DNA of 64,000 nt from Allohahella sp002354735 (GTDB taxonomy: Bacteria; Pseudomonadota; Gammaproteobacteria; Pseudomonadales; Oleiphilaceae), in assembly GCF_047946665.1 (NCBI RefSeq), contig NZ_CP172312.1, positions 1,364,001 through 1,428,000 of the forward strand, given 5' to 3'. Each line of letters opens with the position of its first letter. Position 1 is the first letter of the stretch. The translations under genes were made by a program, and so were the position numbers. This document shows, piece by piece, positions 15,157-25,166 of this stretch. The notes beneath the pieces are model-generated. The model was not told the origin of the DNA, searched no databases, and saw nothing but the letters and a program-made list of their open reading frames with translations.

Positions 15157-16500
15157 TCAGATCACGCCCTGGGCCAACATCGCATCGGCAACTTTCACGA
15201 AACCTGCGATATTCGCGCCCGTAACATAGTCGGTATAGTCGTCATCCTCTTTACGGCCGTAGGAAACGCAGGCCTTGTGAATACACGACATGATGGTATG
15301 CAGCTTCGTGTCAACCTCGCCCTCAGACCAATGCTGACGCATCGAGTTCTGGGCCATTTCAAGACCGCTGACGGCCACACCACCGGCGTTGGACGCCTTG
15401 CCCGGCGCGTACAGGATTCTTGCCTGCTGTACAACGTTGATAGCCTTGAGCGTCAAAGGCATGTTTGCGCCTTCACTCACGCAGAAGCAGCCATTCTCGA
15501 CCAGCGTTCGGGCATCATCTTCATCCATTTCATTCTGGGTCGCGCAAGGCAAAGCGATGTCACAGGGGTATTGCCAGGGTTTCGCGCCATCCTTGTATTC
15601 AAGACCGAATTTATCAGCCAGCTCACTGATGCGGCCGCGGCGTTCATTCTTGAGTGCCATCAGGTACTGCCACTGTTCCATCGAGAATCCATCAGGATTG
15701 TATACCACACCGTCAGAGTCCGACATGGTCACTACGGTGGCGTCGAGCTCAATAGCCTTCTGTGCTGTGTACTGCGCTACATTGCCGGACCCTGATATCG
15801 CGATTCTCTGGCCCGCAATGTCCTTGTTCCTTGTTTTCAGCATTGCCTCGACGAAATAGATCAGACCATAGCCAGTGGCCTCCGGGCGCAGAATGCTGCC
15901 GCCAAAGCTGGGCCCTTTTCCAGTAAAGCTACCGGTGACTTCGTTCCGCAGTTTTCGATACATGCCGTACATATAGCCGACCTCCCTGCCCCCAACACCG
16001 ATGTCGCCTGCCGGCACATCGGTCTCTGGGCCAATGTGTCTGTATAGCTCGGTCATGAAGGCCTGACAAAAGCGCATGACCTCATTGGGGCTCTTGCCCT
16101 TTGGGTCGAAGTCCGAGCCTCCCTTGCCGCCGCCAAGTGGCAAGGTCGTCAGTGAGTTCTTGAGGACCTGCTCGAACGCGAGGAACTTGAGTACGCTCAG
16201 GTTGACCGATGGATGGAATCGCAGACCGCCCTTGTAGGGACCGATGGCGCTGTTCATCTGGACACGGTAGCCCCGGTTGACCTGCACCTCGCCTGCATCG
16301 TCGACCCAGGCGACCCGGAACTGGATCACCCGTTCAGGCTCGAGAAAACGGTCGAGGAGACCCTGCTTTTGATACTCACTGCATTTTTCAAGAAACGGCC
16401 ACAGTGTCGTGAGCACCTCCTCTACGGCCTGGAGAAATTCTGCCTGGTCAGGGTCCCTCTTCCGTACACCCTCCAGCGTTTGCTCTAACGACATGCGCAT
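15157..16500 (-). CDS. gdhA: NADP-specific glutamate dehydrogenase
   Basis: 447 residues, the standard length for the hexameric bacterial enzyme that makes glutamate from 2-oxoglutarate and ammonium with NADPH. Visible are the substrate segment GPYKGGLRFHPSVN, the catalytic lysine region LPLGGGKGGSDFDPKGKS, the DVPAGDIGVGGREVGYMYG segment and the Rossmann motif ISGSGNVAQYTAQ. The C-terminus CIHKACVSYGRKEDDDYTDYVTGANIAGF is family-typical. It is monocistronic in appearance. A remnant of an ammonium-transporter gene occurs about 9 kb away (25167-25319), the only other nitrogen-assimilation trace here. Confidence 0.96.
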   Translation of the reverse strand: MRMSLEQTLEGVRKRDPDQAEFLQAVEEVLTTLWPFLEKCSEYQKQGLLDRFLEPERVIQFRVAWVDDAGEVQVNRGYRVQMNSAIGPYKGGLRFHPSVNLSVLKFLAFEQVLKNSLTTLPLGGGKGGSDFDPKGKSPNEVMRFCQAFMTELYRHIGPETDVPAGDIGVGGREVGYMYGMYRKLRNEVTGSFTGKGPSFGGSILRPEATGYGLIYFVEAMLKTRNKDIAGQRIAISGSGNVAQYTAQKAIELDATVVTMSDSDGVVYNPDGFSMEQWQYLMALKNERRGRISELADKFGLEYKDGAKPWQYPCDIALPCATQNEMDEDDARTLVENGCFCVSEGANMPLTLKAINVVQQARILYAPGKASNAGGVAVSGLEMAQNSMRQHWSEGEVDTKLHTIMSCIHKACVSYGRKEDDDYTDYVTGANIAGFVKVADAMLAQGVI

Positions 16501-16622
16501 AATTTTCCGCCTTTTCTTCCGTTATATTCGATTGATCTCGTCTTCGCCGAGATAGCGATTCGATATGACTGATGTTTACGCCTCAATTGTTCATCCAGTC
16601 TGATCCACCGAACGACAGACAG

Positions 16623-16647
16623 AAAAAAGCCCGCAATTTGCAGGCTC
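16623..16647 (-). terminator. Rho-independent terminator of the EAL gene
   Basis: Read on the minus strand: stem AGCCTGC, loop AAATT, stem GCGGGCT, then six T. It begins 11-13 bases after the stop of the GGDEF/EAL gene. Confidence 0.8.
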
Positions 16648-16657
16648 AATGGTGTGT

Positions 16658-19339
16658 TCAGCGACCGGATCCGGAATCAGGCGGGCCGTGCGTTGGAGGT
16701 GTGGGTGCAGCCACAACCTGCTCCTTATCTGGTGGCAGGGGTTGAGCGCCACGCTCGGCGAGCCAGGTCAGCAGAGCCGCCAGTGGCATTGGCCTTGCCA
16801 GGAAATAGCCCTGAATGAGATCGCAGTCCAGGCGGTGGAGGATATCCAGCATTTCCTGGTTCTCAACGCCCTCTGCGACGACGCGATAGCCCAGATTCTG
16901 AGCCATTTCCAGCGTCGTCTTCACGATGACCTGATCATCGCTGCTGCTGGTCAAGTCGAAAATGAGCGACTTGTCGATCTTGATTTCGTCGATAGGCAGC
17001 TTCTTGATGTATGACAGTGACGAATAGCCTGTACCGAAGTCGTCAATGGAGAGCTGAACGCCCACTTTCTTCAGCCGGCATAGCGCCTCTCTTGCACGAG
17101 CGGGGTTATCCATCATGGCCGTTTCGGTCAATTCCAGCATGATATCATTCGGCCGAACATCGAATTCCTGAAGTAGCGACGTCACTTCGAGAGTAAAGTC
17201 CGGCTCCTTGAGATTGATTGCCGAGATATTAATAGAGAACTGTAGCGGGAATCCCGCACTGGCCACCTGCTGTAGGGCCTTGAGTGTGTTTCGCATGACC
17301 CACCTGGTTAGCGGGGTAATGAGGCCCGTGCGTTCGGCGAGTGTTACAAACTCGTCGGGTGGAATGAAGCCATATTCCGGGTGGTTCCAGCGCAACAGAG
17401 TTTCAACGCCGACGATTCGATTCTGCTTGAGGTTGAGCTGCGGTTGAAAGTGAAGGTCCAGCCCGTCGAGGCTGATCGCTTTATCCAGTTCAGCCATCAG
17501 CGTGAGTCGGCGCTCGTTGTAGACGTCGAAACTCTCATCGTAGAACGCGAGGTTTTCCTGCTGCTGACCTGCAGTATCGAGCGCGATATGCGCCTTTCGC
17601 ATCAGATCTTCGAGCTCTGTGGCATCGTCAGGATAGCGAACCACGCCTATCTTCGCGCCTGGGTCGAGCGTGAGGTGGTCGAATTGCACGCTTTGGCGGG
17701 TTTCCGCTTCAAGCTGGCCAAGCCTGGCGTCAATGTCCTCCTTCAGCACCGGTTTATGGCTCTTCAGCAGCAGCCCCATGGTCACGCCTTCGGTGCTAGC
17801 CAGACGGAGGCGCGAGTCCTGGCGTGACTCAAGCAGTATGGCGTCGGGTAGCTCGCTACAGAACGCACTGAGTCTGTTGGCAATCTGACAGAGTAGTCGG
17901 TCGGCGTTGTCATGACCGAGCGTCTTGTCGATCTCATGAAAGCGACTGAGGTGAATCAGGCAGACCATGAACGGCTGCATCCTGTCGACGCTGATCAGCT
18001 TGCGGATCCTGTTCTCGAACAGGATTCGGTTTGGCAACCCGGTCACTACATTATGGGTGGCCTGAAGCACAAGCTGATGTTCAGCGCTGAGTCGCTCCTC
18101 GGCATCCTTGATGCTGCGACGATGGGCCGCCAGCCGCTCATTCCGTTCCCGATAGATGCGATCGACAATGGCAATAGAAAGCAGCATTGCCTCAAGTGCC
18201 GAACCGATCTGTATGCCATAACTTGTGAAGAACGATTCTGGCAGCACGCCGGTCTTGTGCAGCATGGTCGACAGAATACCCATTGAAAGCCCGACCCAGG
18301 CAAAGGTAAAGAATCTCGCCTCCCGAACCCCCCGCCACCAAAGAACAGGTCCGGTAACGAGCAGCAGCATTGAACAGGGAATGGTGAGGTAGGCGGAGAT
18401 CATCAGTGACGTCTCGCGGCTGACAAACGGTATCAGCGCCAGACACGATAGACTTGCCATGATGGTGAAGCGGAAACACAGGTTCAGCACGGGACTGTGC
18501 CTGGAAACCCGCAGGAAGCTCTGGGCGAACAGACTGCCGAACAGTGTGGCGGCTGGAATATTGAGCTGAATCAGCCAGTGCTGCATTTCCGGCAGATGGG
18601 GCCAGAAATACTCAAAGGTCCGGCCATGTAGAGTCGATTGCAGCAGCAACAGCGTGGTGACGAAGAGCACATAATAGAGATAGGTCTTCTCTCGCAGAGC
18701 ATAGAAAATCATCGAGTTGAACAGGATGACGAACAGCAGGATCCCGTAGTAGATCGAATTCAGCTGGGTCGAGATGACATCATCCAGGTGAAACGCACGT
18801 TCATTCCAAAGCGAAATCGGAAACTCCATCGGCCCCGATTCTTTTACACGAAAGAGATAGGTGTAAGTCTCGCCGGGGTCGAGCGTCATCGGAAGAAGAA
18901 ACTTTGGATGCCGGATCAGCCGCTGGGTAAAGGGATAGGTGTCGCCCATTACGCCTGATTGGATCAGCTCATCGTTTCGATAGAGGTAAAATTCGATGTG
19001 ATCGAGAAACGGCGCCTGGATGGCCAGCAATTTGTTCAGCGGCTGTGGTGTAACATTCACCAAGCCAACGCGGAACCAGAACACACCTCGCGAGTAGCCG
19101 AAATTTGCTGCGCCGGCAGCAGCCTGCTGCCAGTTCACTGGCGCCTCGGAAAGCGCTTCAATCGAACGCTTGCCGTCGGGGTCCTCGAGGTAGAAGAGCG
19201 TCGGCAAGATTTCCACGCTTGCGTCTACCGGGTCCGGCATTGGTGCGTTGCTCGCCAGCAGGCGTGGCGACAGTAGAAGCAGTAGCCAAAAAACGATCTT
19301 CAAGCGACGCTGGAGAGCTGTCACAGCACAAGCGGGCAT
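16658..19339 (-). CDS. 7TMR-DISM sensor with degenerate GGDEF and EAL phosphodiesterase domain
   Basis: 893 residues. A signal peptide and periplasmic 7TMR-DISMED2-like beta-sandwich (to ~180) lead into seven membrane helices (~190-395), a linker helix, a GGDEF-family domain (~430-590) and an EAL domain (~630-875). The GGDEF domain keeps TGLPNR but has no GGDEF signature (LRLASTEGVTMG sits there), so it should not make c-di-GMP. The EAL motif reads ETL (GVETLLRW), but metal and catalytic residues appear kept: FSINISA, LELTET, DDFGTGYSS, IKIDKS, AEGVEN, IQGYF. It is probably an active c-di-GMP phosphodiesterase switched by an external ligand. It is transcribed alone, with a terminator at 16623-16647. 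Confidence 0.9.
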   Translation of the reverse strand: MPACAVTALQRRLKIVFWLLLLLSPRLLASNAPMPDPVDASVEILPTLFYLEDPDGKRSIEALSEAPVNWQQAAAGAANFGYSRGVFWFRVGLVNVTPQPLNKLLAIQAPFLDHIEFYLYRNDELIQSGVMGDTYPFTQRLIRHPKFLLPMTLDPGETYTYLFRVKESGPMEFPISLWNERAFHLDDVISTQLNSIYYGILLFVILFNSMIFYALREKTYLYYVLFVTTLLLLQSTLHGRTFEYFWPHLPEMQHWLIQLNIPAATLFGSLFAQSFLRVSRHSPVLNLCFRFTIMASLSCLALIPFVSRETSLMISAYLTIPCSMLLLVTGPVLWWRGVREARFFTFAWVGLSMGILSTMLHKTGVLPESFFTSYGIQIGSALEAMLLSIAIVDRIYRERNERLAAHRRSIKDAEERLSAEHQLVLQATHNVVTGLPNRILFENRIRKLISVDRMQPFMVCLIHLSRFHEIDKTLGHDNADRLLCQIANRLSAFCSELPDAILLESRQDSRLRLASTEGVTMGLLLKSHKPVLKEDIDARLGQLEAETRQSVQFDHLTLDPGAKIGVVRYPDDATELEDLMRKAHIALDTAGQQQENLAFYDESFDVYNERRLTLMAELDKAISLDGLDLHFQPQLNLKQNRIVGVETLLRWNHPEYGFIPPDEFVTLAERTGLITPLTRWVMRNTLKALQQVASAGFPLQFSINISAINLKEPDFTLEVTSLLQEFDVRPNDIMLELTETAMMDNPARAREALCRLKKVGVQLSIDDFGTGYSSLSYIKKLPIDEIKIDKSLIFDLTSSSDDQVIVKTTLEMAQNLGYRVVAEGVENQEMLDILHRLDCDLIQGYFLARPMPLAALLTWLAERGAQPLPPDKEQVVAAPTPPTHGPPDSGSGR

Positions 19340-19422
19340 GGGTTAAAGATATCTAAAAAACATCTATCAACGGTAGCCGCGAACCACCAGAATCGCCAAC
19401 CTTACCCAGGGATTTCGTCGAC

Positions 19423-19457
19423 AAAAAAAGCCGATGCAGCCTCAGGACTGCATCGGA
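19423..19457 (-). terminator. Rho-independent terminator of the alpha-dioxygenase gene
   Basis: On the minus strand, CCGATGCAG, an 8-base loop, CTGCATCGG, then C and seven T. The nine-base-pair stem is perfect. It lies about 80 bases after the stop at 19539. Confidence 0.85.
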
Positions 19458-19538
19458 AAGAAAGGCCCAGGGCGTCCGGTGCCGCCCCAGGTCGATTACA
19501 TAGTTATCAGGTAGAGCTATTTCGGAACACGCCCTGTC

Positions 19539-22292
19539 CTAGCGATCTTCGTAGCGCTGGTGCTTGAAGAAGATGCCTGAGTCGCCAAAAGCCGACGCCA
19601 CGAACGGCGTACTGGTATGCAGTTCACCGATCTTGGTCGCTCCCTGACGACGCTCATTGGCATAGCGACGGTTCAATGATGGGAAGATCGAGCTTCTGAT
19701 GGACGCAGACGTGGCATACACATCATAAACCTTCACGCCTTGCGGCAGTGCCATCAGGTCCTCACGGAAATCGTGCGGGTCTGAGGCGAAGACACCTCTC
19801 ACATCGGCGCCCGGCACGAAATAAATCTGCGTAGGCGCTTTTGGCGAGGCTACCGCTGAGCCATCCTGGCGGACTTCAGCCATGGCGTTGGCCATGACCA
19901 GCGTAGGCTTGGTGCTTACCAGCGAGAACAGGATGGTGGAGCCCAGTGACTCATTGGCCTCGGGCGATACATAATTCGACATCTCGTTGGCAAAGAAGTT
20001 GTAGTTGTCTCCCTGGCCCGAGAGCGTGTACAGCGCTGAGATGTTTTCAGACGGCTTGCCATCGGCAAACAGCTTGAGAGCCAGTCCCGGCGCATAGCCG
20101 CGATCAGCAGGATCACCAGTAAGTGAAAGTCTCAGCAGGCCATGGTCGGCGCCCTGAAACAGACCGGTATACTGACTGCCTGCTGCTGGCACGAATTTCA
20201 CGCGTGCCACTGCAGCCTTTGGATGCAAGGGCTTCTCATAGCCAGCTGGTGCCACGTCACCCACGCGGTTGACCTTGGTCCACAGAATTGAGTCGATCAG
20301 CCCGCCAATATTGACCGGTGGAATTGCAGGCAGTTCATTCGCATCATAGGCCGTGCGCATGACGCCGTTGGTCCAGAGGTGCTGCGCCTTGGCGTCGGCA
20401 TCCCACTGCTCGTACTCTGCAGGCATGTTCAGACCCCAAGGCTTGAACGCGTTATCCATGCCGACAAGACTGGCAGACAGATTCGGATAATGACGCTTGA
20501 TCACGTCCACCATCGTATTGTTCTCAACCCAGTCGATACCTTCCTGGGTGTAGACTTCTGCCCGGTAATCGCTGGTGAAGAAGCGATCGGTCATCAGACG
20601 ACGCGACGCGTTGAGGATGAATATCTGAAACGCCGTTTCACCGAAACCAAAGCCATCGGGTCTGGTTTCTTCAGCCAGCTGACCAACCAGTGTGTCGATC
20701 TGCTCGATGTCGTTATTGTACAGGCGCTTGAGTTCCGACAGCGTCTGGGGATCGGCAGTCAGATCCTCGAACTTGGTTATGGGCTTCAGACCGATCTGAC
20801 GACGGAACTCGTTGTAGCGCGGTACACCACGTTCCCGATCACGAAGTATATCGATAGTTGCCATGTCCAGATTGCCACGAACCGGTACGTTCAGATTGCG
20901 CATGAAGTCGGGATAGTTCTTCAATGTGAGCGACCCGGGATTGGTAATGCCAAAGGAGTACCACATGCGGTCGGCGCCGACGTCGTCAAGGAGGTCTTCG
21001 GCGTCGCCGTCGCGGGTTTCCGGCAGCGGTATACTGGCATCGACCACGTTCGAACCGACATCGTAAACCTCGATGCTGTCACGCAGCAGCGGGTGCATTC
21101 GATAGACCGCTACGAACTCTTCGGTCAGCGTATAGGGTACATCGTAGTCGGCCGGCGTTCTTGAGCCCACCAGACCACCGAGCGCGTGCTCGAGGAATCC
21201 AGAGTCATTCTGACCCAGGTTCGAGTTCAGGCCGATGAGTCGGAACAGGTTGCCGAGCTGGTTGAAATTCTGGTTCAGGTTGGCGAGGTCGTCCTGGTAC
21301 TTGTCACGCTTGTCACGGTCACCACCGAGGCCCCACCAGTTGGCATACATGGCACGCTCGAGAACCGGGTTCGCGAGAATCGCAGGTGTCCACTCAACGG
21401 TGTGAATTTTTGCCATGAGTGCGGCGTTGACCAGTCTGGCGCGGTCATAGAGCCACTCGTCGCTGGCATCCGGGTACGCCTCCGCAAGACGATCTGCGAC
21501 AGCATTGTGCTCAAGCGTGAACAAGCGATGCAGCATCGACAGACCGACCCACCAGTTTTCGTTGAATCCTGTTACAGGCTTGCCGCTCATCAGTTCAGTA
21601 GGCAGCGTGTTGTCGCTGTCGACTTTCAGGCGTCCGCCTTCAAACGCACGCACACTGTCGTTTGTGGCCTGGTCACTTCCATACAGCTGTGAGCCGTCCC
21701 ACCAGTGAGTGTTTGTGTTCTGAAAGGTGGGCGGCAGGGCCGCATCTTCTGCGCTGCGGGTAGGATCAGGCATTGTGCGTTTCACCACCATTTCGCCACT
21801 GCCCAGTGGATCGCCCGACGGCAATTGAATGCGCATCGGATCAGCATCGCTTTGCGGCCCATGATCGAACCAGTCGTGGACCATGAACTGTATCCAGGCG
21901 GCTGCAATGAAGTTGAGCGAGGTCGCAGGCTTGAATTCGTCACCACGTGCCATCAGCACATTGCTGACTTCTCGCGGGTTTGGTGTCAGCAGTGTGCCGG
22001 CATTGTTTTCCGCCCACACTGAGACTGGATCGACGTTGCGGCCGAAACGCCGATACACCGAGCCTTCTGCCGGGTTTTCCAGAATATTACAGGTACCGTC
22101 TACGGTTCGTGCGGTGAGGCTACGTTCGTCGCAGACCAGGTTTGCGTTGTGCTTCGCCCACTGCTCCATATCGAACATATTGTTCTCGAGCAGGTTTGTC
22201 CTCTCCGAGCCGAGGACGAGTAGCGCGCCCATGACGCCGATACTGCCGAAACTGGTGAGGGCCGGCCAGGTGACCCAAGGTGTTATCGCCAT
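19539..22292 (-). CDS. Alpha-dioxygenase-like haem peroxidase
   Basis: 917 residues of the animal-type haem peroxidase superfamily. The distal haem side is FMVHDWFDHG (His139). The proximal segment TEEFVAVYRMH carries both the radical tyrosine (Tyr397) and the haem-ligand histidine (His400) of fatty-acid alpha-dioxygenases. Other blocks match plant alpha-DOX closely: KIHTVEWTPAIL, ANWWGLGG, DILRDRERGVPRYNEFRR, and ASRRLMTDRFFTSDY. The family oxygenates fatty acids at C2, giving 2-hydroperoxides that lose CO2 to the shorter aldehyde. About 260 residues follow the catalytic part and have no counterpart I know in the plant enzymes. There is no Sec signal. The ATG has GGAGAA upstream. It is divergent from a MalT-like regulator. 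Bacterial homologues are little studied. Confidence 0.85.
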   Translation of the reverse strand: MAITPWVTWPALTSFGSIGVMGALLVLGSERTNLLENNMFDMEQWAKHNANLVCDERSLTARTVDGTCNILENPAEGSVYRRFGRNVDPVSVWAENNAGTLLTPNPREVSNVLMARGDEFKPATSLNFIAAAWIQFMVHDWFDHGPQSDADPMRIQLPSGDPLGSGEMVVKRTMPDPTRSAEDAALPPTFQNTNTHWWDGSQLYGSDQATNDSVRAFEGGRLKVDSDNTLPTELMSGKPVTGFNENWWVGLSMLHRLFTLEHNAVADRLAEAYPDASDEWLYDRARLVNAALMAKIHTVEWTPAILANPVLERAMYANWWGLGGDRDKRDKYQDDLANLNQNFNQLGNLFRLIGLNSNLGQNDSGFLEHALGGLVGSRTPADYDVPYTLTEEFVAVYRMHPLLRDSIEVYDVGSNVVDASIPLPETRDGDAEDLLDDVGADRMWYSFGITNPGSLTLKNYPDFMRNLNVPVRGNLDMATIDILRDRERGVPRYNEFRRQIGLKPITKFEDLTADPQTLSELKRLYNNDIEQIDTLVGQLAEETRPDGFGFGETAFQIFILNASRRLMTDRFFTSDYRAEVYTQEGIDWVENNTMVDVIKRHYPNLSASLVGMDNAFKPWGLNMPAEYEQWDADAKAQHLWTNGVMRTAYDANELPAIPPVNIGGLIDSILWTKVNRVGDVAPAGYEKPLHPKAAVARVKFVPAAGSQYTGLFQGADHGLLRLSLTGDPADRGYAPGLALKLFADGKPSENISALYTLSGQGDNYNFFANEMSNYVSPEANESLGSTILFSLVSTKPTLVMANAMAEVRQDGSAVASPKAPTQIYFVPGADVRGVFASDPHDFREDLMALPQGVKVYDVYATSASIRSSIFPSLNRRYANERRQGATKIGELHTSTPFVASAFGDSGIFFKHQRYEDR

Positions 22293-22368
22293 TTCTTGTT
22301 CTCCATTGCTATGTATTCCTGTGAGGTACAGCGCCGGCGATCCTAACAGTGAGTTTCAAAAAACAATC

Positions 22369-22384
22369 CCCTACTTGGGTAGGG
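22369..22384. promoter_or_regulatory. Palindrome CCCTAC-N4-GTAGGG between divergent genes
   Basis: A perfect 6+6 inverted repeat with TTGG as spacer, extended by an extra C on the left. It is 77 bases upstream of the alpha-dioxygenase ATG and 129 upstream of the regulator's start, a natural place for an operator acting on the dioxygenase promoter. Confidence 0.45.
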
Positions 22385-22512
22385 TAAGCCTCTGAACTGA
22401 TAACTTCGTCACAATCGCGTATACGGCCTCCTGAGTAAGCTGCGCAGAGTGAAACAGGCTGGCGAAACAGTCTTGCTTAGCGAGGTATCTTTATGAAAGG
22501 ACAGGCAATTAA

Positions 22513-25155
22513 GTGAGTAGCATCGAAAAAGGCCACGGCGTGGCCCGCATCCTGCGCCGGCCACTGATTACCTTGCTTGACCATAGCGAACAGTTTCCAT
22601 TGACGCTGTTGATCGCACCGGCCGGATCTGGCAAATCGACGCTGTTACATCACTGGGAGTCGCTCTTTCCGACCCGTCGCATCGTCAGGCTGGCACTGGA
22701 TGAGCGTGATAATGATCCGCCCAGGTTCTTCCGCCGCTTGGCTGAAGCACTGCGTAGTGCCCTCCCCGGGTTTGATATCACCTGGTACGACCCGTTTCTG
22801 CGTGAGTTCCGGCCCTCAGGTAGTTCCATTGCCGAGCCCCTGATAGATGCCTTTGATCAGGTGGAAGGTGACCTGCATCTGGTGCTTGACGATTTCCAGT
22901 ATATCGATGCACCGAGTATCATCGATGTGTTCACGACCCTGCTTGACGATGCCCCGGCCCGGCTGCATCTGGTGCTCGCTACCCGCAATTACCCCGGCTT
23001 TCCACTGACGCGTATCAAGTTGGCGGACAAGCTTCTCGTTATCGACAGTCATGATCTCAAAGTGACTGCTGAAGAAGTTCATCATCTGAACATGGGCCTG
23101 GGCGGCCCCGCCCTGTCTGCCGAGAACGCGGCTCACATCATTGCCATGACCGAAGGCTGGCTGACCGGCGTCAAAATCGCTTTACTGGCCGCTCTCGAGT
23201 CTGGGCCGGAAGCGCTGCAGGGCTTCTCGGGCACCCAGGTTGAGGTGGTGGAGTATTTCGGTCATGTGGTGCTGAAGGGGCTGCCGGAAAGTCTCAGGAA
23301 TCTGTTTCTGCAAAGCTCTATCTTCGAGCACTTCGACGGCGCGCTCTGCGATGAGGTATTGCAGCGCTCACAGTCGGCCCTCCTGCTCGAGGAGGTGGCA
23401 GAGCGTGAGCTGTTCATGTTGCCAGCCGAAGGGCGCCGGGGCTGGTTTCGCTATCATGCACTTCTGCACGATTTTCTGCAGAACCGACTGAAGATTGAGC
23501 AGCCAGAGATGCTCGAGCCACTTCACCGTCGGGCGGCCCAGTACTTTCTGGCCAACGACGAGCAGGAGCAGGCGCTGATGCATGCCGAACGTAGTGGCGA
23601 TACCGACTTGTTTACCCGCACGCTCGAACGTTGTTTCGACGAATGGATCAGGTACGGCCACTTCGGTGAGATTCTGAAATGGTCGGACCGGCTACGCGAT
23701 GAACTCATCCACGGTAATTTTGATCTGGCTGCACCGCTGATCTGCGGCCTGACGCTGTCAAGGCGCTTCCATCATGCCCGCTATTATCTCGACGAGCTCA
23801 AGCTGAGTCCCGAGGTCGAGTCATCTGGCCGCTACGCCGATGCCTATACCTGCACATTTCTGGAGCTGCATCTTCAGCTATTCCAACACGACACCGATTT
23901 CTTTCAGGATGCTGATCTCGAACTGCTGCTGCAAAGTAGCGGGCATCGCGATATACGCGCTTTCTCACTAGCCATGATCGCTTACTATCACCTGCAGCAT
24001 GCACGACTCGATCTGGCCCTGCAGCTGGCGTCCCAGGCCCGCACGGTGCTGCAGAAGCTCGGCCATCACTTTCTGGCCAGCTACGCCGGGCTGATCATTG
24101 CGCTCTGCCACCGTCAGAACAACTGTCTGGTAGAGGCCATGCAGTGCGTCGAAGCTCCTTTCGAAGAGACGCCGCGCCTTTCGCCCAGCTGGACGCTGTG
24201 GGCTACGGGCAAGCTGGTCATTCTCTATGAACAGAACCGCCTGGATGAGGCCAGGCTACTCTGTGAGGAACTCCTGCCTCTGGTAAATGTGGCGTCGGCT
24301 ACTGAGGTCATCACTACAGTCTACCTCACCCTGTCTCGACTTCAGCATCACTTCGGTGACTTCGTCAGCGCACGGCGTCTGCTCGACAAGCTGTCGAATA
24401 TCCTCAAGCTCGGCAACTATGAGCGATTCGTCAGCCAGGTCGCTCATGAGTCAATGCGTCAGGCAGTCGAGATGGGCGACGAGGCAAGAATCGCTTCGCT
24501 GGCTGAGCAGTACCAGCTTGCTGAGGTCGTGCGTCAATCAGCCGAGAACGTACCGACCTATAGCGAACGCCGCGAGCGCTATGGCCTCGCGGCAGTGTAC
24601 TGGTTGACGTTTCAGTCGCAGTTGCCAGAAGCGGAACGGCTACTGGAGACCCTCATCAGCGAGCTCAATCGCGCCGGGATCAGAAACCGGGCCCTCGTCA
24701 GTGAGGCCAACCTGTTGATCCTGAAATTCAGAGACGAGTCTGGTCCAGAACGCATGAGCGCCCTCAAGGGTCTGCTGGCGCGGTATGAACTGTATAATTT
24801 CTCCCGATCGATCTTCGATGAGGCGCCCGGACTTTCGCAGTTGTTCAGGGACGCCTGCCAAAGTGGCCTGCTCAGACCGCCGGAGGCCTATCTCGAGCGT
24901 TTCCAGAGCATCATCAACCAGGATCATGCGCCCGCTACAACGCCAACCGACCCAAGGCTGGTGCTGACGAACCGGGAGCTCGAGATCTTCAACTGTCTGT
25001 TGCGGGGGCTTGCCAATGCAGAGATCAGCCGATTGACTGGTACGAGCCTGACAACCACCAAATGGCACCTCAAAAACATCTACAACAAGCTTGGTGTGTC
25101 CAATCGCACCGAAGCAGTCCTGACAATGTCGCCGAACCTCTCCTTCACGCCCTGA
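22513..25155 (+). CDS. MalT-like LuxR-family ATP-dependent regulator
   Basis: 880 residues in the layout of LAL/MalT regulators. A P-loop (IAPAGSGKSTLLHHW, residues ~28-42) and Walker B-like LVLDDFQYID begin an STAND ATPase. A long helical-repeat region follows from ~350 to ~790. The end is a LuxR-type helix-turn-helix (LTNRELEIFNCLLRGLANAEIS, then TTKWHLKNIYNKLGVSNRTEAV). Such proteins activate transcription after binding a ligand and ATP. The start is a GTG at 22513 with AAAGGA upstream; a seven-codon frame (22493-22516) overlaps it by GTGA and could couple translation. Being divergent from the alpha-dioxygenase gene, it likely activates that gene, with a fatty acid or its product as a possible signal. 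Confidence 0.88.
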   Translation: MSSIEKGHGVARILRRPLITLLDHSEQFPLTLLIAPAGSGKSTLLHHWESLFPTRRIVRLALDERDNDPPRFFRRLAEALRSALPGFDITWYDPFLREFRPSGSSIAEPLIDAFDQVEGDLHLVLDDFQYIDAPSIIDVFTTLLDDAPARLHLVLATRNYPGFPLTRIKLADKLLVIDSHDLKVTAEEVHHLNMGLGGPALSAENAAHIIAMTEGWLTGVKIALLAALESGPEALQGFSGTQVEVVEYFGHVVLKGLPESLRNLFLQSSIFEHFDGALCDEVLQRSQSALLLEEVAERELFMLPAEGRRGWFRYHALLHDFLQNRLKIEQPEMLEPLHRRAAQYFLANDEQEQALMHAERSGDTDLFTRTLERCFDEWIRYGHFGEILKWSDRLRDELIHGNFDLAAPLICGLTLSRRFHHARYYLDELKLSPEVESSGRYADAYTCTFLELHLQLFQHDTDFFQDADLELLLQSSGHRDIRAFSLAMIAYYHLQHARLDLALQLASQARTVLQKLGHHFLASYAGLIIALCHRQNNCLVEAMQCVEAPFEETPRLSPSWTLWATGKLVILYEQNRLDEARLLCEELLPLVNVASATEVITTVYLTLSRLQHHFGDFVSARRLLDKLSNILKLGNYERFVSQVAHESMRQAVEMGDEARIASLAEQYQLAEVVRQSAENVPTYSERRERYGLAAVYWLTFQSQLPEAERLLETLISELNRAGIRNRALVSEANLLILKFRDESGPERMSALKGLLARYELYNFSRSIFDEAPGLSQLFRDACQSGLLRPPEAYLERFQSIINQDHAPATTPTDPRLVLTNRELEIFNCLLRGLANAEISRLTGTSLTTTKWHLKNIYNKLGVSNRTEAVLTMSPNLSFTP

Positions 25156-25166
25156 TGAATCAATGA

